A DNA stretch of 64,000 bases from Phlebotomus papatasi (GCF_024763615.1 NW_026604567.1:62001-126000); one strand, 5' to 3'. Counted from the stretch's first letter, positions 1-15,060 are shown. Notes: generated by a model not told the origin, from the letters alone. A program made the numbers and translations.

Positions 1-799
1 GACCCCTTGATCACTTAGAAAAGTCTTTCTGGGTTATTGCAATCAAAGAATTTATCAAATGCCTGTGTGAAACTCCAAACCATTAAATAAAAAAAAATAA
101 ATAAAAATCAGATCCTTTATTTTGTAAATGACAGACCCCTTGATCACTTAGAAAAGTCTTTCTGGGTTATTGCAATCAAAGAATTTATCAAATGCCTGTG
201 TGAAACTCCAAACCGTTAAATAAAAAAAAATCAATAAAAATCAGATCCTTTATTTTGTAAATGACAGACCCCTTGATCACTTAGAAAAGTCTTTCTGGGT
301 TATTGCAATCAAAGAATTTATCAAATGCCTGTGTGAAACTCCAAACCATTAAATAAAAAAAGTCAATAAATATTTGATCCTTTATTTTGTAAATGACAGA
401 CCCCTTGATCACTTGAAAAGTCTTTCTGGGTTATTGCAATCAAAGAATTTATCAAATGCCTGTGTGAAACTCCAAACCATTAAATTCAATAAAATTTGAT
501 CCTTTATTTTGTAAATGACAGACCCCTTGATCACTTAAAAGTCTTTCTGGGTTATTGCAATCAAAGAATTTATCAAATGCCTGTGTGAAACTCCAAACCA
601 TTAAATAAAAAAAGTTAATAAATATTAGATCCTTTATTTTGTAAATGACAGACCCCTTGATCACTTAGAAAAGTCTTTCTGGGTTATTGCAATCAAAGAA
701 TTTATCAAATGCCTGTGTGAAACTCCAAACCGTTAAATAAAAAAAAATCAATAAAAATCAGATCCTTTATTTTGTAAATGACAGACCCCTTGATCACTT

Positions 800-3700
800 A
801 AAAGTCTTTCTGGGTTATTGCAATCAAAGAATTTATCAAATGCCTGTGTGAAACTCCAAACCATTAAATAAAAAAAGTCAATAAATATTTGATCCTTTAT
901 TTTGTAAATGACAGACCCCTTGATCACTTAAAAGTCTTTCTGGGTTATTGCAATCAAAGAATTTATCAAATGCCTGTGTGAAACTCCAAACCATTAAATA
1001 AAAAAAGTCAATAAATATTAGATCCTTTATTTTGTAAATGACAGACCCCTTGATCACTTAGAAAAGTCTTTCTGGGTTATTGCAATCAAAGAATTTATCA
1101 AATGCCTGTGTGAAACTCCAAACCGTTAAATAAAAAAAAATCAATAAAAATCAGATCCTTTATTTTGTAAATGACAGACCCCTTGATCACTTAGAAAAGT
1201 CTTTCTGGGTTATTGCAATCAAAGAATTTATCAAATGCCTGTGTGAAACTCCAAACCATTAAATAAAAAAAATCAACAAAAATCAGATCCTTTATTTTGT
1301 AAATGGCAGACCCCTTGATCACTTAAAAGTCTTTCTGGGTTATTGCAATCAAAGAATTTATCAAATGCCTGTGTGAAACTCCAAACCGTTAAATAAAAAA
1401 AAAATCAATAAAAATCAGATCCTTTATTTTGTAAATGGCAGACCCCTTGATCACTTAAAAGTCTTTCTGGGTTATTGCAATCAAAGAATTTATCAAATAC
1501 CTGTGTGAAACTCCAAACCGTTAAATAAAAAAAAATCAATAAAAATCAGATCCTTTATTTTGTAAATGACAGACCCCTTGATCACTTAGAAAAGTCTTTC
1601 TGGGTTATTGCAATCAAAGAATTTATCAAATACCTGTGTGAAACTCCAAACCGTTAAATAAAAAAAAATCAATAAAAATCAGGTGATCACTTAGAAAAGT
1701 CTTTCTGGGTTATTGCAATCAAAGAATTTATCAAATGCCTGTGTGAAACTCCAAAGCGTTAAATAAAAAAAAAAAATAAATAAAAATCAGATCCTTTATT
1801 TTGTAAATGACAGACCCCTTGATCACTTAGAAAAGTCTTTCTGGGTTATTGCAATCAAAGAATTTATCAAATGCCTGTGTGAAACTCCAAACCGTTAAAT
1901 AAAAAAAAATCAATAAAAATCAGATCCTTTATTTTGTAAATGACAGACCCCTTGATCACTTAAAAGTCTTTCTGGGTTATTGCAATCAAAGAATTTATCA
2001 AATGCCTGTGAAACTCCAAACCATTAAATAAAAAAAGTCAATAAATATTTGATCCTTTATTTTGTAAATGACAGACCCCTTGATCACTTAAAAGTCTTTC
2101 TGGGTTATTGCAATCAAAGAATTTATCAAATGCCTGTGTGAAACTCCAAACCATTAAATAAAAAAAGTCAATAAATATTAGATCCTTTATTTTGTAAATG
2201 ACAGACCCCTTGATCACTTAGAAAAGTCTTTCTGGGTTGTTGCAATCAAAGAATTTATCAAATGCCTGTGTGAAACTCCAAACCGTTAAATAAAAAAAAA
2301 TCAATAAAAATCAGATCCTTTATTTTGTAAATGACAGACCCCTTGATCACTTAGAAAAGTCTTTCTGGGTTATTGCAATCAAAGAATTTATCAAATGCCT
2401 GTGTGAAACTCCAAACCGTTAAATAAAAAAAAATCAATAAAAATCAGATCCTTTATTTTGTAAATGACAGACCCCTTGATCACTTAGAAAAGTCTTTCTG
2501 GGTTATTGCAATCAAAGAATTTATCAAATGCCTGTGTGAAACTCCAAACCATTAAATAAAAAAAATCAACAAAAATCAGATCCTTTATTTTGTAAATGGC
2601 AGACCCCTTGATCACTTAAAAGTCTTTCTGGGTTATTGCAATCAAAGAATTTATCAAATGCCTGTGTGAAACTCCAAACCGTTAAATAAAAAAAAAATCA
2701 ATAAAAATCAGATCCTTTATTTTGTAAATGGCAGACCCCTTGATCACTTAAAAGTCTTTCTGGGTTATTGCAATCAAAGAATTTATCAAATACCTGTGTG
2801 AAACTCCAAACCGTTAAATAAAAAAAAATCAATAAAAATCAGATCCTTTATTTTGTAAATGACAGACCCCTTGATCACTTAGAAAAGTCTTTCTGGGTTA
2901 TTGCAATCAAAGAATTTATCAAATGCCTGTGTGAAACTCCAAACCGTTAAATAAAAAAAAATCAATAAAAATCAGATCCTTTATTTTGTAAATGACAGAC
3001 CCCTTGATCACTTAAAAGTCTTTCTGGGTTATTGCAATCAAAGAATTTATCAAATGCCTGTGTGAAACTCCAAACCATTAAATAAAAAAAGTCAATAAAT
3101 ATTTGATCCTTTATTTTGTAAATGACAGACCCCTTGATCACTTAAAAGTCTTTCTGGGTTATTGCAATCAAAGAATTTATCAAATGCCTGTGTGAAACTC
3201 CAAACCATTAAATAAAAAAAGTCAATAAATATTAGATCCTTTATTTTGTAAATGACAGACCCCTTGATCACTTAGAAAAGTCTTTCTGGGTTGTTGCAAT
3301 CAAAGAATTTATCAAATGCCTGTGTGAAACTCCAAACCGTTAAATAAAAAAAAATCAATAAAAATCAGATCCTTTATTTTGTAAATGACAGACCCCTTGA
3401 TCACTTAGAAAAGTCTTTCTGGGTTATTGCAATCAAAGAATTTATCAAATGCCTGTGTGAAACTCCAAACCATTAAATAAAAAAAAATCAACAAAAATCA
3501 GATCCTTTATTTTGTAAATGGCAGACCCCTTGATCACTTAAAAGTCTTTCTGGGTTATTGCAATCAAAGAATTTATCAAATGCCTGTGTGAAACTCCAAA
3601 CCGTTAAATAAAAAAAAATCAATAAAAATCAGATCCTTTATTTTGTAAATGACAGACCTCTTTATCACTTAGAAAAGTCTTTCTGGGTTATTGCAATCAA

Positions 3701-5100
3701 AGAATTTATCAAATACCTGTGTGAAACTCCAAACCGTTAAATAAAAAAAAATCAATAAAAATCAGATCATTTATTTTGTAAATGACAGACCCCTTGATCA
3801 CTTAGAAAAGTCTTTCTGGGTTATTGCAATCAAAGAATTTATCAAATGCCTGTGTGAAACTCCAAACCGTTAAATAAAAAAAAATCAATAAAAATCAGAT
3901 CCTTTATTTTGTAAATGACAGACCCCTTGATCACTTGGAAAAGTCTTTCTGGGTTATTGCAATCAAAGAATTTATCAAATGCCTGTGTGAAACTCCAAAC
4001 CATTAAATAAAAAAAGTCAATAAATATTTGATCCTTTATTTTGTAAATGACAGACCCCTTGATCACTTAAAAGTCTTTCTGGGTTATTGCAATCAAAGAA
4101 TTTATCAAATGCCTGTGTGAAACTCCAAACCATTAAATAAAAAAAGTCAATAAATATTAGATCCTTTATTTTGTAAATGACAGACCCCTTGATCACTTAG
4201 AAAAGTCTTTCTGGGTTATTGCAATCAAAGAATTTATCAAATGCCTGTGTGAAACTCCAAACCGTTAAATAAAAAAAAATCAATAAAAATCAGATCCTTT
4301 ATTTTGTAAATGACAGACCCCTTGATCACTTAAAAGTCTTTCTGGGTTATTGCAATCAAAGAATTTATCAAATGCCTGTGTGAAACTCCAAACCATTAAA
4401 TAAAAAAGTCAATAAATATTTGATCCTTTATTTTGTAAATGACAGACCCCTTGATCACTTAAAAGTCTTTCTGGGTTATTGCAATCAAAGAATTTATCAA
4501 ATGCCTGTGTGAAACTCCAAACCATTAAATAAAAAAAGTCAATAAATATTAGATCCTTTATTTTGTAAATGACAGACCCCTTGATCACTTAGAAAAGTCT
4601 TTCTGGGTTATTGCAATCAAAGAATTTATCAAATGCCTGTGTGAAACTCCAAACCGTTAAATAAAAAAAAATCAATAAAAATCAGATCCTTTATTTTGTA
4701 AATGACAGACCCCTTGATCACTTAGAAAAGTCTTTCTGGGTTATTGCAATCAAAGAATTTATCAAATGCCCGTGTGAAACTCCAAACCATTAAATAAAAA
4801 AAATCAACAAAAATCAGATCCTTTATTTTGTAAATGGCAGACCCCTTGATCACTTAAAAGTCTTTCTGGGTTATTGCAATCAAAGAATTTATCAAATGCC
4901 TGTGTGAAACTCCAAACCGTTAAATAAAAAAAAAATCAATAAAAATCAGATCCTTTATTGTGTAAATGGCAGACCCCTTGATCACTTAAAAGTCTTTCTG
5001 GGTTATTGCAATCAAAGAATTTATCAAATACCTGTGTGAAACTCCAAACCGTTAAATAAAAAAAAATCAATAAAAATCAGATCCTTTATTTTGTAAATGA
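800..5100 (+). repeat. Higher-order repeat, ~8 monomers (~1.06 kb), several related copies
   Basis: A fixed series of variant monomers recurs: two with AAATGGCAGACC (for example near 1310 and 1440, 2600 and 2732, 4840 and 4970), preceded by one with AATCAACAAAA and followed by one with AAATACCTG. The rare GGTTGTTGCAATC variant appears near 2234 and 3290, about 1,056 bp apart, which equals eight monomers of 132 bp. Copies are not all the same length, so the boundaries are approximate. The pattern shows that multi-monomer blocks, not single monomers, were amplified. Confidence 0.75.
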
Positions 5101-6187
5101 CAGACCCCTTGATCCCTTAGAAAAGTCTTTCTGGGTTATTGCAATCAAAGAATTTATCAAATGCCTGTGTGAAACTCCAAACCATTAAATAAAAAAAAAT
5201 AAATAAAAATCACATCCTTTATTTTGTAAATGACAGACCCCTTGATCACTTAGAAAAGTCTTTCTGGGTTATTGCAATCAAAGAATTTATCAAATGCCTG
5301 TGTGAAACTCCAAACCGTTAAATAAAAAAAAATCAATAAAAATCAGATCCTTTATTTTGTAAATGACAGACCCCTTGATCACTTAGAAAAGTCTTTCTGG
5401 GTTATTGCAATCAAAGAATTTATCAAATGCCTGTGTGAAACTCCAAACCATTAAATAAAAAAAATCAACAAAAATCAGATTCTTTATTTTGTAAATGACA
5501 GACTCCTTGATCACTTAAAAGTCTTTCTGGGTTAGTGCAATCAAAGAATTTATCAAATGCCTGTGTGAAACTCTAAACCATTACATAAAAAAAAGTCAAT
5601 AAATATTAGATCCTTTATTTTGTAAATGACAGACCCCTTGATCACTTAGAAAAGTCTTTCTGGGTTATTGCAATCAAAGAATTTATCAAATGCCTGTGTG
5701 AAACTCCAAACCGTTAAATAAAAAAAAATCAATAAAAATCAGATCCTTTATTTTGTAAATGACAGACCCCTTGATCACTTAGAAAAGTCTTTCTGAGTTA
5801 TTGCAATCAAAGAATTTATCAAATGCCTGTGTGAAACTCCAAACCATTAAATAAAAAAAATCAACAAAAATCTGATCCTTTATTTTGTAAATGACAGACT
5901 CCTTGATCACTTAAAAGTCTTTCTGGGTTAGTGCAATCAAAGAATTTATCAAATGCCTGTGTGAAACTCTAAACCATTACATAAAAAAAAGTCAATAAAT
6001 ATTAGATCCTTTATTTTGTAAATGACAGACCCCTTGATCACTTAGAAAAGTCTTTCTGGGTTATTGCAATCAAAGAATTTATCAAATGCCTGTGTGAAAC
6101 TCCAAACCGTTAAATAAAAAAAAATCAATAAAAATCAGATCCTTTATTTTGTAAATGACAGACCCCTTGATCACTTAGAAAAGTCTT

Positions 6188-6243
6188 TCTGAGTTATTGC
6201 AATCAAAGAATTTATTCTGAGTTATTGCAATCAAAGAATTTAT
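6188..6243 (+). repeat. 28-bp tandem duplication inside a monomer
   Basis: The 28-bp segment TCTGAGTTATTGCAATC...TTTAT at 6188-6215 is repeated at once at 6216-6243. The monomer is lengthened by that amount, and neighbouring monomers carry the segment once. Confidence 0.9.
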
Positions 6244-9200
6244 CAAATGCCTGTGTGAAACTCCAAACCATTAAATGAAAAAAATCAACAAAAATCAGAT
6301 CCTTTATTTTGTAAATGACAGACCCCTTGATCACTTAAAAGTCTTTCTGGGTTATTGCAATCAAAGAATTTATCAAATGCCTGTGTGAAACTCCAAACCG
6401 TTAAATAAAAAAAAAATCAATAAAAATCAGATCCTTTATTTTGTAAATGACAGACCTCTTTATCACTTAGAAAAGTCTTTCTGGGTTATTCCAATCAAAG
6501 AATTTATCAAATACCTGTGTGAAACTCCAAACCATTAAATAAAAAAAAATCAATAAAAATCAGATCCTTTATTTTGTAAATGACAGACCCCTTGATCACT
6601 TAGAAAAGTCTTTCTGGGTTATTGCAATCAAAGAATTTATCAAATACCTGTGTGAAACTCTAAACCATTACATAAAAAAAAGTCAATAAATATTAGATCA
6701 TTTATTTTGTAAATGACAAACCCCTTGATCACTTAGAAAAGTCTTTCTGGGTTATTGCAATCAAAGAATTTATCAAATGCCTGTGTGAAACTCCAAACCG
6801 TTAAATAAAAAAAAATCAATAAAAATCAGATCCTTTATTTTGTAAATGACAGACCCCTTGATCACTTAGAAAAGTCTTTCTGGGTTATTGCAATCAAAGA
6901 ATTTATCAAATGCCTGTGTGAAACTCCAAACCGTTAAATAAAAAAGTCAATAAATATTAGATCCTTTATTTTATAAATGGCAGCCCCCTTGATCACTTAG
7001 AAAAGTCTTTCTGGGTTAGTGCAATCAAAGAATTTATCAAATGCCTGTGTGAAACTCCAAACCATTAAATAAAAAAAAAAAAAATAAAAATCAGATCCTT
7101 TATTTTGTAAATGACAGACCCCTTGATCACTTAGAAAAGTCTTTCTGGGTTATTGCAATCAAAGAATTTATCAAATGCCTGTGTGAAACTCCAAACCGTT
7201 AAATAAAAAAAAAGTCAATAAAAATCAGATCCTTTATTTTGTAAATGACAGACCCCTTGATCACTTAGAAAAGTCTTTCTGGGTTATTGCAATCAAAGAA
7301 TTTATCAAATGCCTGTGTGAAACTCCAAACCGTTAAATAAAAAAAAATCAATAAAAATCAAATCCTTTATTTTGTAAATGACAGACCCCTTGATCACTTA
7401 GAAAAGTCTTTCTGAGTTATTGCAATCAAAGAATTTATCAAATGCCTGTGTGAAACTCCAAACCATTAAATAAAAAAAATCAACAAAAATCAGATCCTTT
7501 ATTTTGTAAATGACAGACCCCTTGATCACTTAAAAGTCTTTCTGGGTTATTGCAATCAAAGAATTTATCAAATGCCTGTGTGAAACTCCAAACCGTTAAA
7601 TAAAAAAAAAAATCAATAAAAATCAGATCCTTTATTTTGTAAATGACAGACCCCTTGATCACTTAGAAAAGTCTTTCTGGGTTATTGCAATCAAAGAATT
7701 TATCAAATGCCTGTGTGAAACTCCAAACCGTTAAATAAAAAAAAATCAATAAAAATCAAATCCTTTATTTTGTAAATGACAGACCCCTTGATCACTTAGA
7801 AAAGTCTTTCTGAGTTATTGCAATCAAAGAATTTATCAAATGCCTGTGTGAAACTCCAAACCATTAAATAAAAAAAATCAACAAAAATCAGATCCTTTAT
7901 TTTGTAAATGACAGACCCCTTGATCACTTAAAAGTCTTTCTGAGTTATTGCAATCAAAGAATTTATCAAATGCCTGTGTGAAACTCCAAACCATTAAATG
8001 AAAAAAATCAACAAAAATCAGATCCTTTATTTTGTAAATGACAGACCCCTTGATCACTTAAAAGTCTTTCTGGGTTATTGCAATCAAAGAATTTATCAAA
8101 TGCCTGTGTGAAACTCCAAACCGTTAAATAAAAAAAAAATCAATAAAAATCAGATCCTTTATTTTGTAAATGACAGACCTCTTTATCACTTAGAAAAGTC
8201 TTTCTGGGTTATTCCAATCAAAGAATTTATCAAATACCTGTGTGAAACTCCAAACCATTAAATAAAAAAAAATCAATAAAAATCAGATCCTTTATTTTGT
8301 AAATGACAGACCCCTTGATCACTTAGAAAAGTCTTTCTGGGTTATTGCAATCAAAGAATTTATCAAACACCTGTGTGAAACTCTAAACCATTACATAAAA
8401 AAAAGTCAATAAATATTAGATCATTTATTTTGTAAATGACAGACCCCTTGATCACTTAGAAAAGTCTTTCTGGGTTATTGCAATCAAAGAATTTATCAAA
8501 TGCCTGTGTGAAACTCCAAACCGTTAAATAAAAAAAAATCAATAAAAAACAGATCCTTTATTTTGTAAATGACAGACCCCTTGATCACTTAGAAAAGTCT
8601 TTCTGGGTTATTGCAATCAAAGAATTTATCAAATGCCTGTGTGAAACTCCAAACCGTTAAATAAAAAAGTCAATAAATATTAGATCCTTTATTTTATAAA
8701 TGGCAGCCCCCTTGATCACTTAGAAAAGTCTTTCTGGGTTAGTGCAATCAAAGAATTTATCAAATGCCTGTGTGAAACTCCAAACCATTAAATAAAAAAA
8801 AAATAAATAAAAATCAGATCCTTTATTTTGTAAATGACAGACCCCTTGATCACTTAGAAAAGTCTTTCTGGGTTATTGCAATCAAAGAATTTATCAAATG
8901 CCTGTGTGAAACTCCAAACCGTTAAATAAAAAAAAAGTCAATAAAAATCAGATCCTTTATTTTGTAAATGACAGACCCCTTGATCACTTAGAAAAGTCTT
9001 TCTGGGTTATTGCAATCAAAGAATTTATCAAATGCCTGTGTGAAACTCCAAACCATTAAATAAAAAAAATCAACAAAAATCAGATCCTTTATTTTGTAAA
9101 TGACAGACCCCTTGATCACTTAAAAGTCTTTCTGGGTTAGTGCAATCAAAGAATTTATCAAATGCCTGTGTGAAACTCTAAACCATTACATAAAAAAAAG

Positions 9201-9539
9201 TCAATAAATATTAGATCCTTTATTTTGTAAATGACAGACCCTTTGATCACTTAGAAAAGTCTTTCTGGGTTATTGCAATCAAAGAATTTATCAAATGCCT
9301 GTGTGAAACTCCAAACCGTTAAATAAAAAAAAATCAATAAAAATCAGATCCTTTATTTTGTAAATGACAGACCTCTTTATCACTTAGAAAAGTCTTTCTG
9401 GGTTATTGCAATCAAAGAATTTATCAAATACCTGTGTGAAACTCCAAACCATTAAATAAAAAAAATGAACAAAAATCAGATCCTTTATTTTGTAAATGAC
9501 AGACCCCTTGATCACTTTGAAAAGTCTTTCTGGGTTATT

Positions 9540-12500
9540 GCAATCAAAGAATTTATCAAATGCCTGTGTGAAAAACCAAACCATTAAATAAAAAAAATCA
9601 ACAAAAATCAGATCCTTTATTTTGTAAATGACAGACCCCTTGATCACTTAAAAGTCTTTCTGGGTTATTGCAATCAAAGAATTTATCAAATGCCTGTGTG
9701 AAACTCCAAACCATTAAATAAAAAAAATCAACAAAAATCAGATCCTTTATTTTGTAAATGACAGACCCCTTGATCACTTAAAAGTCTTTCTGGGTTATTG
9801 CAATCAAAGAATTTATCAAATGCCTGTGTGAAACTCCAAACCGTTAAATAAAAAAAAATCAATAAAAATCAGATCCTTTATTTTGTAAATGACAGACCTC
9901 TTTATCTCTTAGAAAAGTCTTTCTGGGTTATTGCAATCAAAGAATTTATCAAATACCTGTGTGAAACTCCAAACCATTAAATAAAAAAATGAACAAAAAT
10001 CAGATCCTTTATTTTGTAAATGACAGACCCCTTGATCACTTAAAAGTCTTTCTGGGTTATTGCAATCAAAGAATTTATCAAATGCCTGTGTGAAACTCCA
10101 AACCGTTAAATAAAAAATAATCAATAAAAATCAGATCCTTTATTTTGTAAATGACAGACCCCTTGATCACTTTGAAAAGTCTTTCTGGGTTATTGCAATC
10201 AAAGAATTTATCAAATGCCTGTGTGAAACTCCAAACCATTAAATAAAAAAAATCAACAAAAATCAGATCCTTTATTTTGTAAATGACAGACCCCTTGATC
10301 ACTTAAAAGTCTTTCTGGGTTATTGCAATCAAAGAATTTATCAAATGCCTGTGTGAAACTCCAAACCGTTAAATAAAAAAAAATCAATAAAAATCAGATC
10401 CTTTATTTTGTAAATGACAGACCTCTTTATCACTTAGAAAAGTCTTTCTGGGTTATTGCAATCAAAGAATTTATCAAATACCTGTGTGAAACTCCAAACC
10501 ATTAAATAAAAAAAAATGAACAAAAATCAGATCCTTTATTTTGTAAATGACAGACCCCTTGATCACTTAAAAGTCTTTCTGGGTTATTGCAATCAAAGAA
10601 TTTATCAAATGCCTGTGTGAAACTCCAAACCATTAAATAAAAAAAAGTCAATAAATATTAGATCCTTTATTTTGTAAATGACAGACCCCTTGATCACTTA
10701 GAAAAGTCTTTCTGGGTTATTGCAATCAAAGAATTTATCAAATGCCTGTGTGAAACTCCAAACCATTAAATAAAAAAAGTCAATAAATATTAGATCCTTT
10801 ATTTTATAAATGACAGCACCCTTGATCACATAGAAAAGTCTTTCTGGGTTATTGCAATCAAAGAATTTATCAAATGCCTGTGTGAAACTCCAAACCATTA
10901 AATAAAAAAAATCAACAAAAATCAGATCCTTTATTTTGTAAATGACAGACCCCTTGATCACTTAAAAGTCTTTCTGGGTTATTGCAATCAAAGAATTTAT
11001 CAAATGCCTGTGTGAAACTCCAAACCGTTAAATAAAAAAAAAAATCAATAAAAATCAGATCCTTTATTTTGTAAATGACAGACCTCTTTATCACTTAGAA
11101 AAGTGTTTCTGGGTTATTGCAATCAAAGAATTTATCAAATGCCTGTGTGAAACTCCAAACCATTAAATAAAAAAAATCAATAAAAATCAGATCCTTTATT
11201 TTGTAAATGACAGACCCCTTGATCACTTAAAAGTCTTTCTGGGTTATTGCAATCAAAGAATTTATCAAATGCCTGTGTGAAAAACCAAACCATTAAATAA
11301 AAAAAATCAACAAAAATCAGATCCTTTATTTTGTAAATGACAGACCCCTTGATCACTTAAAAGTCTTTCTGGGTTATTGCAATCAAAGAATTTATCAAAT
11401 GCCTGTGTGAAACTCCAAACCATTAAATAAAAAAAATCAACAAAAATCAGATCCCTTATTTTGTAAATGACAGACCCCTTGATCACTTAAAAGTCTTTCT
11501 GGGTTATTGCAATCAAAGAATTTATCAAATGCCTGTGTGAAACTCCAAACCGTTAAATAAAAAAAAAAATCAATAAAAATCAGATCCTTTATTTTGTAAA
11601 TGACAGACCTCTTTATCTCTTAGAAAAGTCTTTCTGGGTTATTGCAATCAAAGAATTTATCAAATGCCTGTGTGAAACTCCAAACCATTAAATAAAAAAA
11701 TGAACAAAAATCAGATCCTTTATTTTGTAAATGACAGACCCCTTGATCACTTAAAAGTCTTTCTGGGTTATTGCAATCAAAGAATTTATCAAATGCCTGT
11801 GTGAAACTCCAAACCGTTAAATAAAAAATAATCAATAAAAATCAGATCCTTTATTTTGTAAATGACAGACCCCTTGATCACTTTGAAAAGTCTTTCTGGG
11901 TTATTGCAATCAAAGAATTTATCAAATGCCTGTGTGAAACTCCAAACCATTAAATAAAAAAAATCAACAAAAATCAGATCCTTTATTTTGTAAATGACAG
12001 ACCCCTTGATCACTTAAAAGTCTTTCTGGGTTATTGCAATCAAAGAATTTATCAAATGCCTGTGTGAAACTCCAAACCGTTAAATAAAAAAAAATCAATA
12101 AAAATCAGATCCTTTATTTTGTAAATGACAGACCTCTTTATCACTTAGAAAAGTCTTTCTGGGTTATTGCAATCAAAGAATTTATCAAATACCTGTGTGA
12201 AACTCCAAACCATTAAATAAAAAAAAATGAACAAAAATCAGATCCTTTATTTTGTAAATGACAGACCCCTTGATCACTTAAAAGTCTTTCTGGGTTATTG
12301 CAATCAAAGAATTTATCAAATGCCTGTGTGAAACTCCAAACCATTAAATAAAAAAAAGTCAATAAATATTAGATCTTTATTTTGTAAATGACAGACCCCT
12401 TGATCACTTAGAAAAGTCTTTCTGGGTTATTGCAATCAAAGAATTTATCAAATGCCTGTGTGAAACTCCAAACCATTAAATAAAAAAAGTCAATAAATAT

Positions 12501-12960
12501 TAGATCCTTTATTTTATAAATGACAGCACCCTTGATCACATAGAAAAGTCTTTCTGGGTTATTGCAATCAAAGAATTTATCAAATGCCTGTGTGAAACTC
12601 CAAACCATTAAATAAAAAAAATCAACAAAAATCAGATCCTTTATTTTGTAAATGACAGACCCCTTGATCACTTAAAAGTCTTTCTGGGTTATTGCAATCA
12701 AAGAATTTATCAAATGCCTGTGTGAAACTCCAAACCGTTAAATAAAAAAAAAAATCAATAAAAATCAGATCCTTTATTTTGTAAATGACAGACCTCTTTA
12801 TCACTTAGAAAAGTGTTTCTGGGTTATTGCAATAAAAGAATTTATCAAATGCCTGTGTGAAACTCCAAACCATTAAATAAAAAAAATCAATAAAAATCAG
12901 ATCCTTTATTTTGTAAATGACAGACCCCTTGATCACTTAAAAGTCTTTCTGGGTTATTGC
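9540..12960 (+). repeat. Higher-order repeat: tandem pair of a 13-monomer, ~1,710-bp unit
   Basis: The two halves share rare variants at a constant offset of 1,709-1,711 bp. These are GTGAAAAACCAAACC (about 9568 and 11277), CTCTTTATCTCTTAG (about 9898 and 11609), CAGCACCCTTGATCACATAG (about 10815 and 12525) and GAAAAGTGTTTCTGGG (about 11099 and 12809). An offset of 1,710 bp is 13 monomers of about 131.5 bp. The boundaries, about 9540, 11250 and 12960, are where the shared variants stop and are good to about one monomer. Few differences separate the copies, so the duplication appears recent. Confidence 0.88.
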
Positions 12961-13439
12961 AATCAAAGAATTTATCAAATACCTGCGTGAAACTCCAAAC
13001 CATTAAATAAAAAAAATGAACAAAAATCAGATCCTTTATTTTGTAAATGACAGACCCCTTGATCACTTAAAAGTCTTTCTGGGTTATTGCAATCAAAGAA
13101 TTTATCAAATGCCTGTGTGAAACTCCAAACCATTAAATAAAAAAAGTCAATAAATATTAGATCCTTTATTTTATAAATCACGTCCCCCTTGATCACTTAG
13201 AAAAGTCTTTCTGGGTTATTGCAATCAAAGAATTTATCAAATGCCTGTGTGAAACTCCAAACCATTAAATGAAAAAATCAACAAAAATCAAATCCTTTAT
13301 TTTGTAAATGACAGACCCCTTGATCACTTAAAAGTCTTTCTGGGTTATTGCAATCAAAGAATTTATCAAATGCCTGTGTGAAACTCCAAACCGTTAAATA
13401 AAAAAATCAATAAAAATCAGATCCTTTATTTTGTAAATG

Positions 13440-15040
13440 ACAGACCCCTTGATCACTTAAAAGTCTTTCTGGGTTATTGCAATCAAAGAATTTATCAAAT
13501 GCCTGTGTGAAACTCCAAACCATTAAATAAAAAAAAATCAATAAAAATCAGATCCTTTATTTTGTAAATGACAGACCCATTGATCACTTAAAAGTCTTTC
13601 TGGGTTATTGCAATCAAAGAATTTATCAAATGCCTGTGTGAAACTCCAAACCATTAAATAAAAAAAATCAATAAAAATCAGATCCTTTATTTTGTAAATG
13701 ACAGACCTCTTTATCACTTAGAAAAGTCTTTCTGGGTTATTGCAATCAAAGAATTTATCAAATGCCTGTGTGAAACTCCAAACCGTTAAATAAAAAAATC
13801 AATAAAAATCAGATCCTTTATTTTGTAAATGACAGACCCCTTCATCACTTAAAAGTCTTTCTGGGTTATTGCAATCAAAGAATTTATCAAATGCCTGTGT
13901 GAAACTCCAAACCATTAAATAAAAAAAAATCAATAAAAATCAGATCCTTTATTTTGTAAATGACAGACCCCTTGATCACTTAAAAAAGTCTTTCTGGGTT
14001 ATTGCAATCAAAGAATTTATCAAATGCCTGTGTGAAACTACAAACCATTAAATAAAAAAAAGTCAATAAATATTAGATCCTTTATTTTGTAAATGACAGA
14101 CCCCTTGATCACTTAGAAAAGTCTTTCTGGGTTATTGCAATCAAAGAATTTATCAAATGCCTGTGTGAAACTCCAAACCGTTAAATAAAAAAAATCAATA
14201 AAAATCAGATCCTTTATTTTGTAAATGACAGACCCCTTGATCACTTAGAAAAGTCTTTCTGGGTTATTGCAATCAAAGAATTTATCAAATGCCTGTGTGA
14301 AACTCCAAACCATTAAATAAAAAAAATCAATAAAAATCAGATCCTTTATTTTGTAAATGACAGACCCATTGATCACTTAAAAGTCTTTCTGGGTTATTGC
14401 AATCAAAGAATTTATCAAATGCCTGTGTGAAACTCCAAACCATTAAATAAAAAAAATCAATAAAAATCAGATCCTTTATTTTGTAAATGACAGACCTCTT
14501 TATCACTTAGAAAAGTCTTTCTGGGTTATTGCAATCAAAGAATTTATCAAATGCCTGTGTGAAACTCCAAACCGTTAAATAAAAAAATCAATAAAAATCA
14601 GATCCTTTATTTTGTAAATGACAGACCCCTTCATCACTTAAAAGTCTTTCTGGGTTATTGCAATCAAAGAATTTATCAAATGCCTGTGTGAAACTCCAAA
14701 CCATTAAATAAAAAAAAATCAATAAAAATCAGATCCTTTATTTTGTAAATGACAGACCCCTTGATCACTTAAAAAAGTCTTTCTGGGTTATTGCAATCAA
14801 AGAATTTATCAAATGCCTGTGTGAAACTACAAACCATTAAATAAAAAAAAGTCAATAATTATTAGATCCTTTATTTTGTAAATGACAGACCCCTTGATCA
14901 CTTAGAAAAGTCTTTCTGGGTTATTGCAATCAAAGAATTTATCAAATGCCTGTGTGAAACTCCAAACCGTTAAATAAAAAAAAATCAATAAAAATCAGAT
15001 CCTTTATTTTGTAAATGACAGACCCCTTGATCACTTAGAA
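13440..15040 (+). repeat. Higher-order repeat: pair of a 6-monomer, ~789-bp unit
   Basis: The same run of six variant monomers occurs twice. It includes CAGACCCATTGATC (about 13571 and 14360), CCTCTTTATCAC (about 13705 and 14493), CCCTTCATCAC (about 13837 and 14625), and CTTAAAAAAGTC followed by ACTACAAACC (about 13980 and 14769). The offset is about 789 bp, or six monomers. The second copy runs into a compacted monomer at 15061-15150. Confidence 0.85.
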
Positions 15041-15060
15041 AAGTCTTTCTGGGTTATTGC

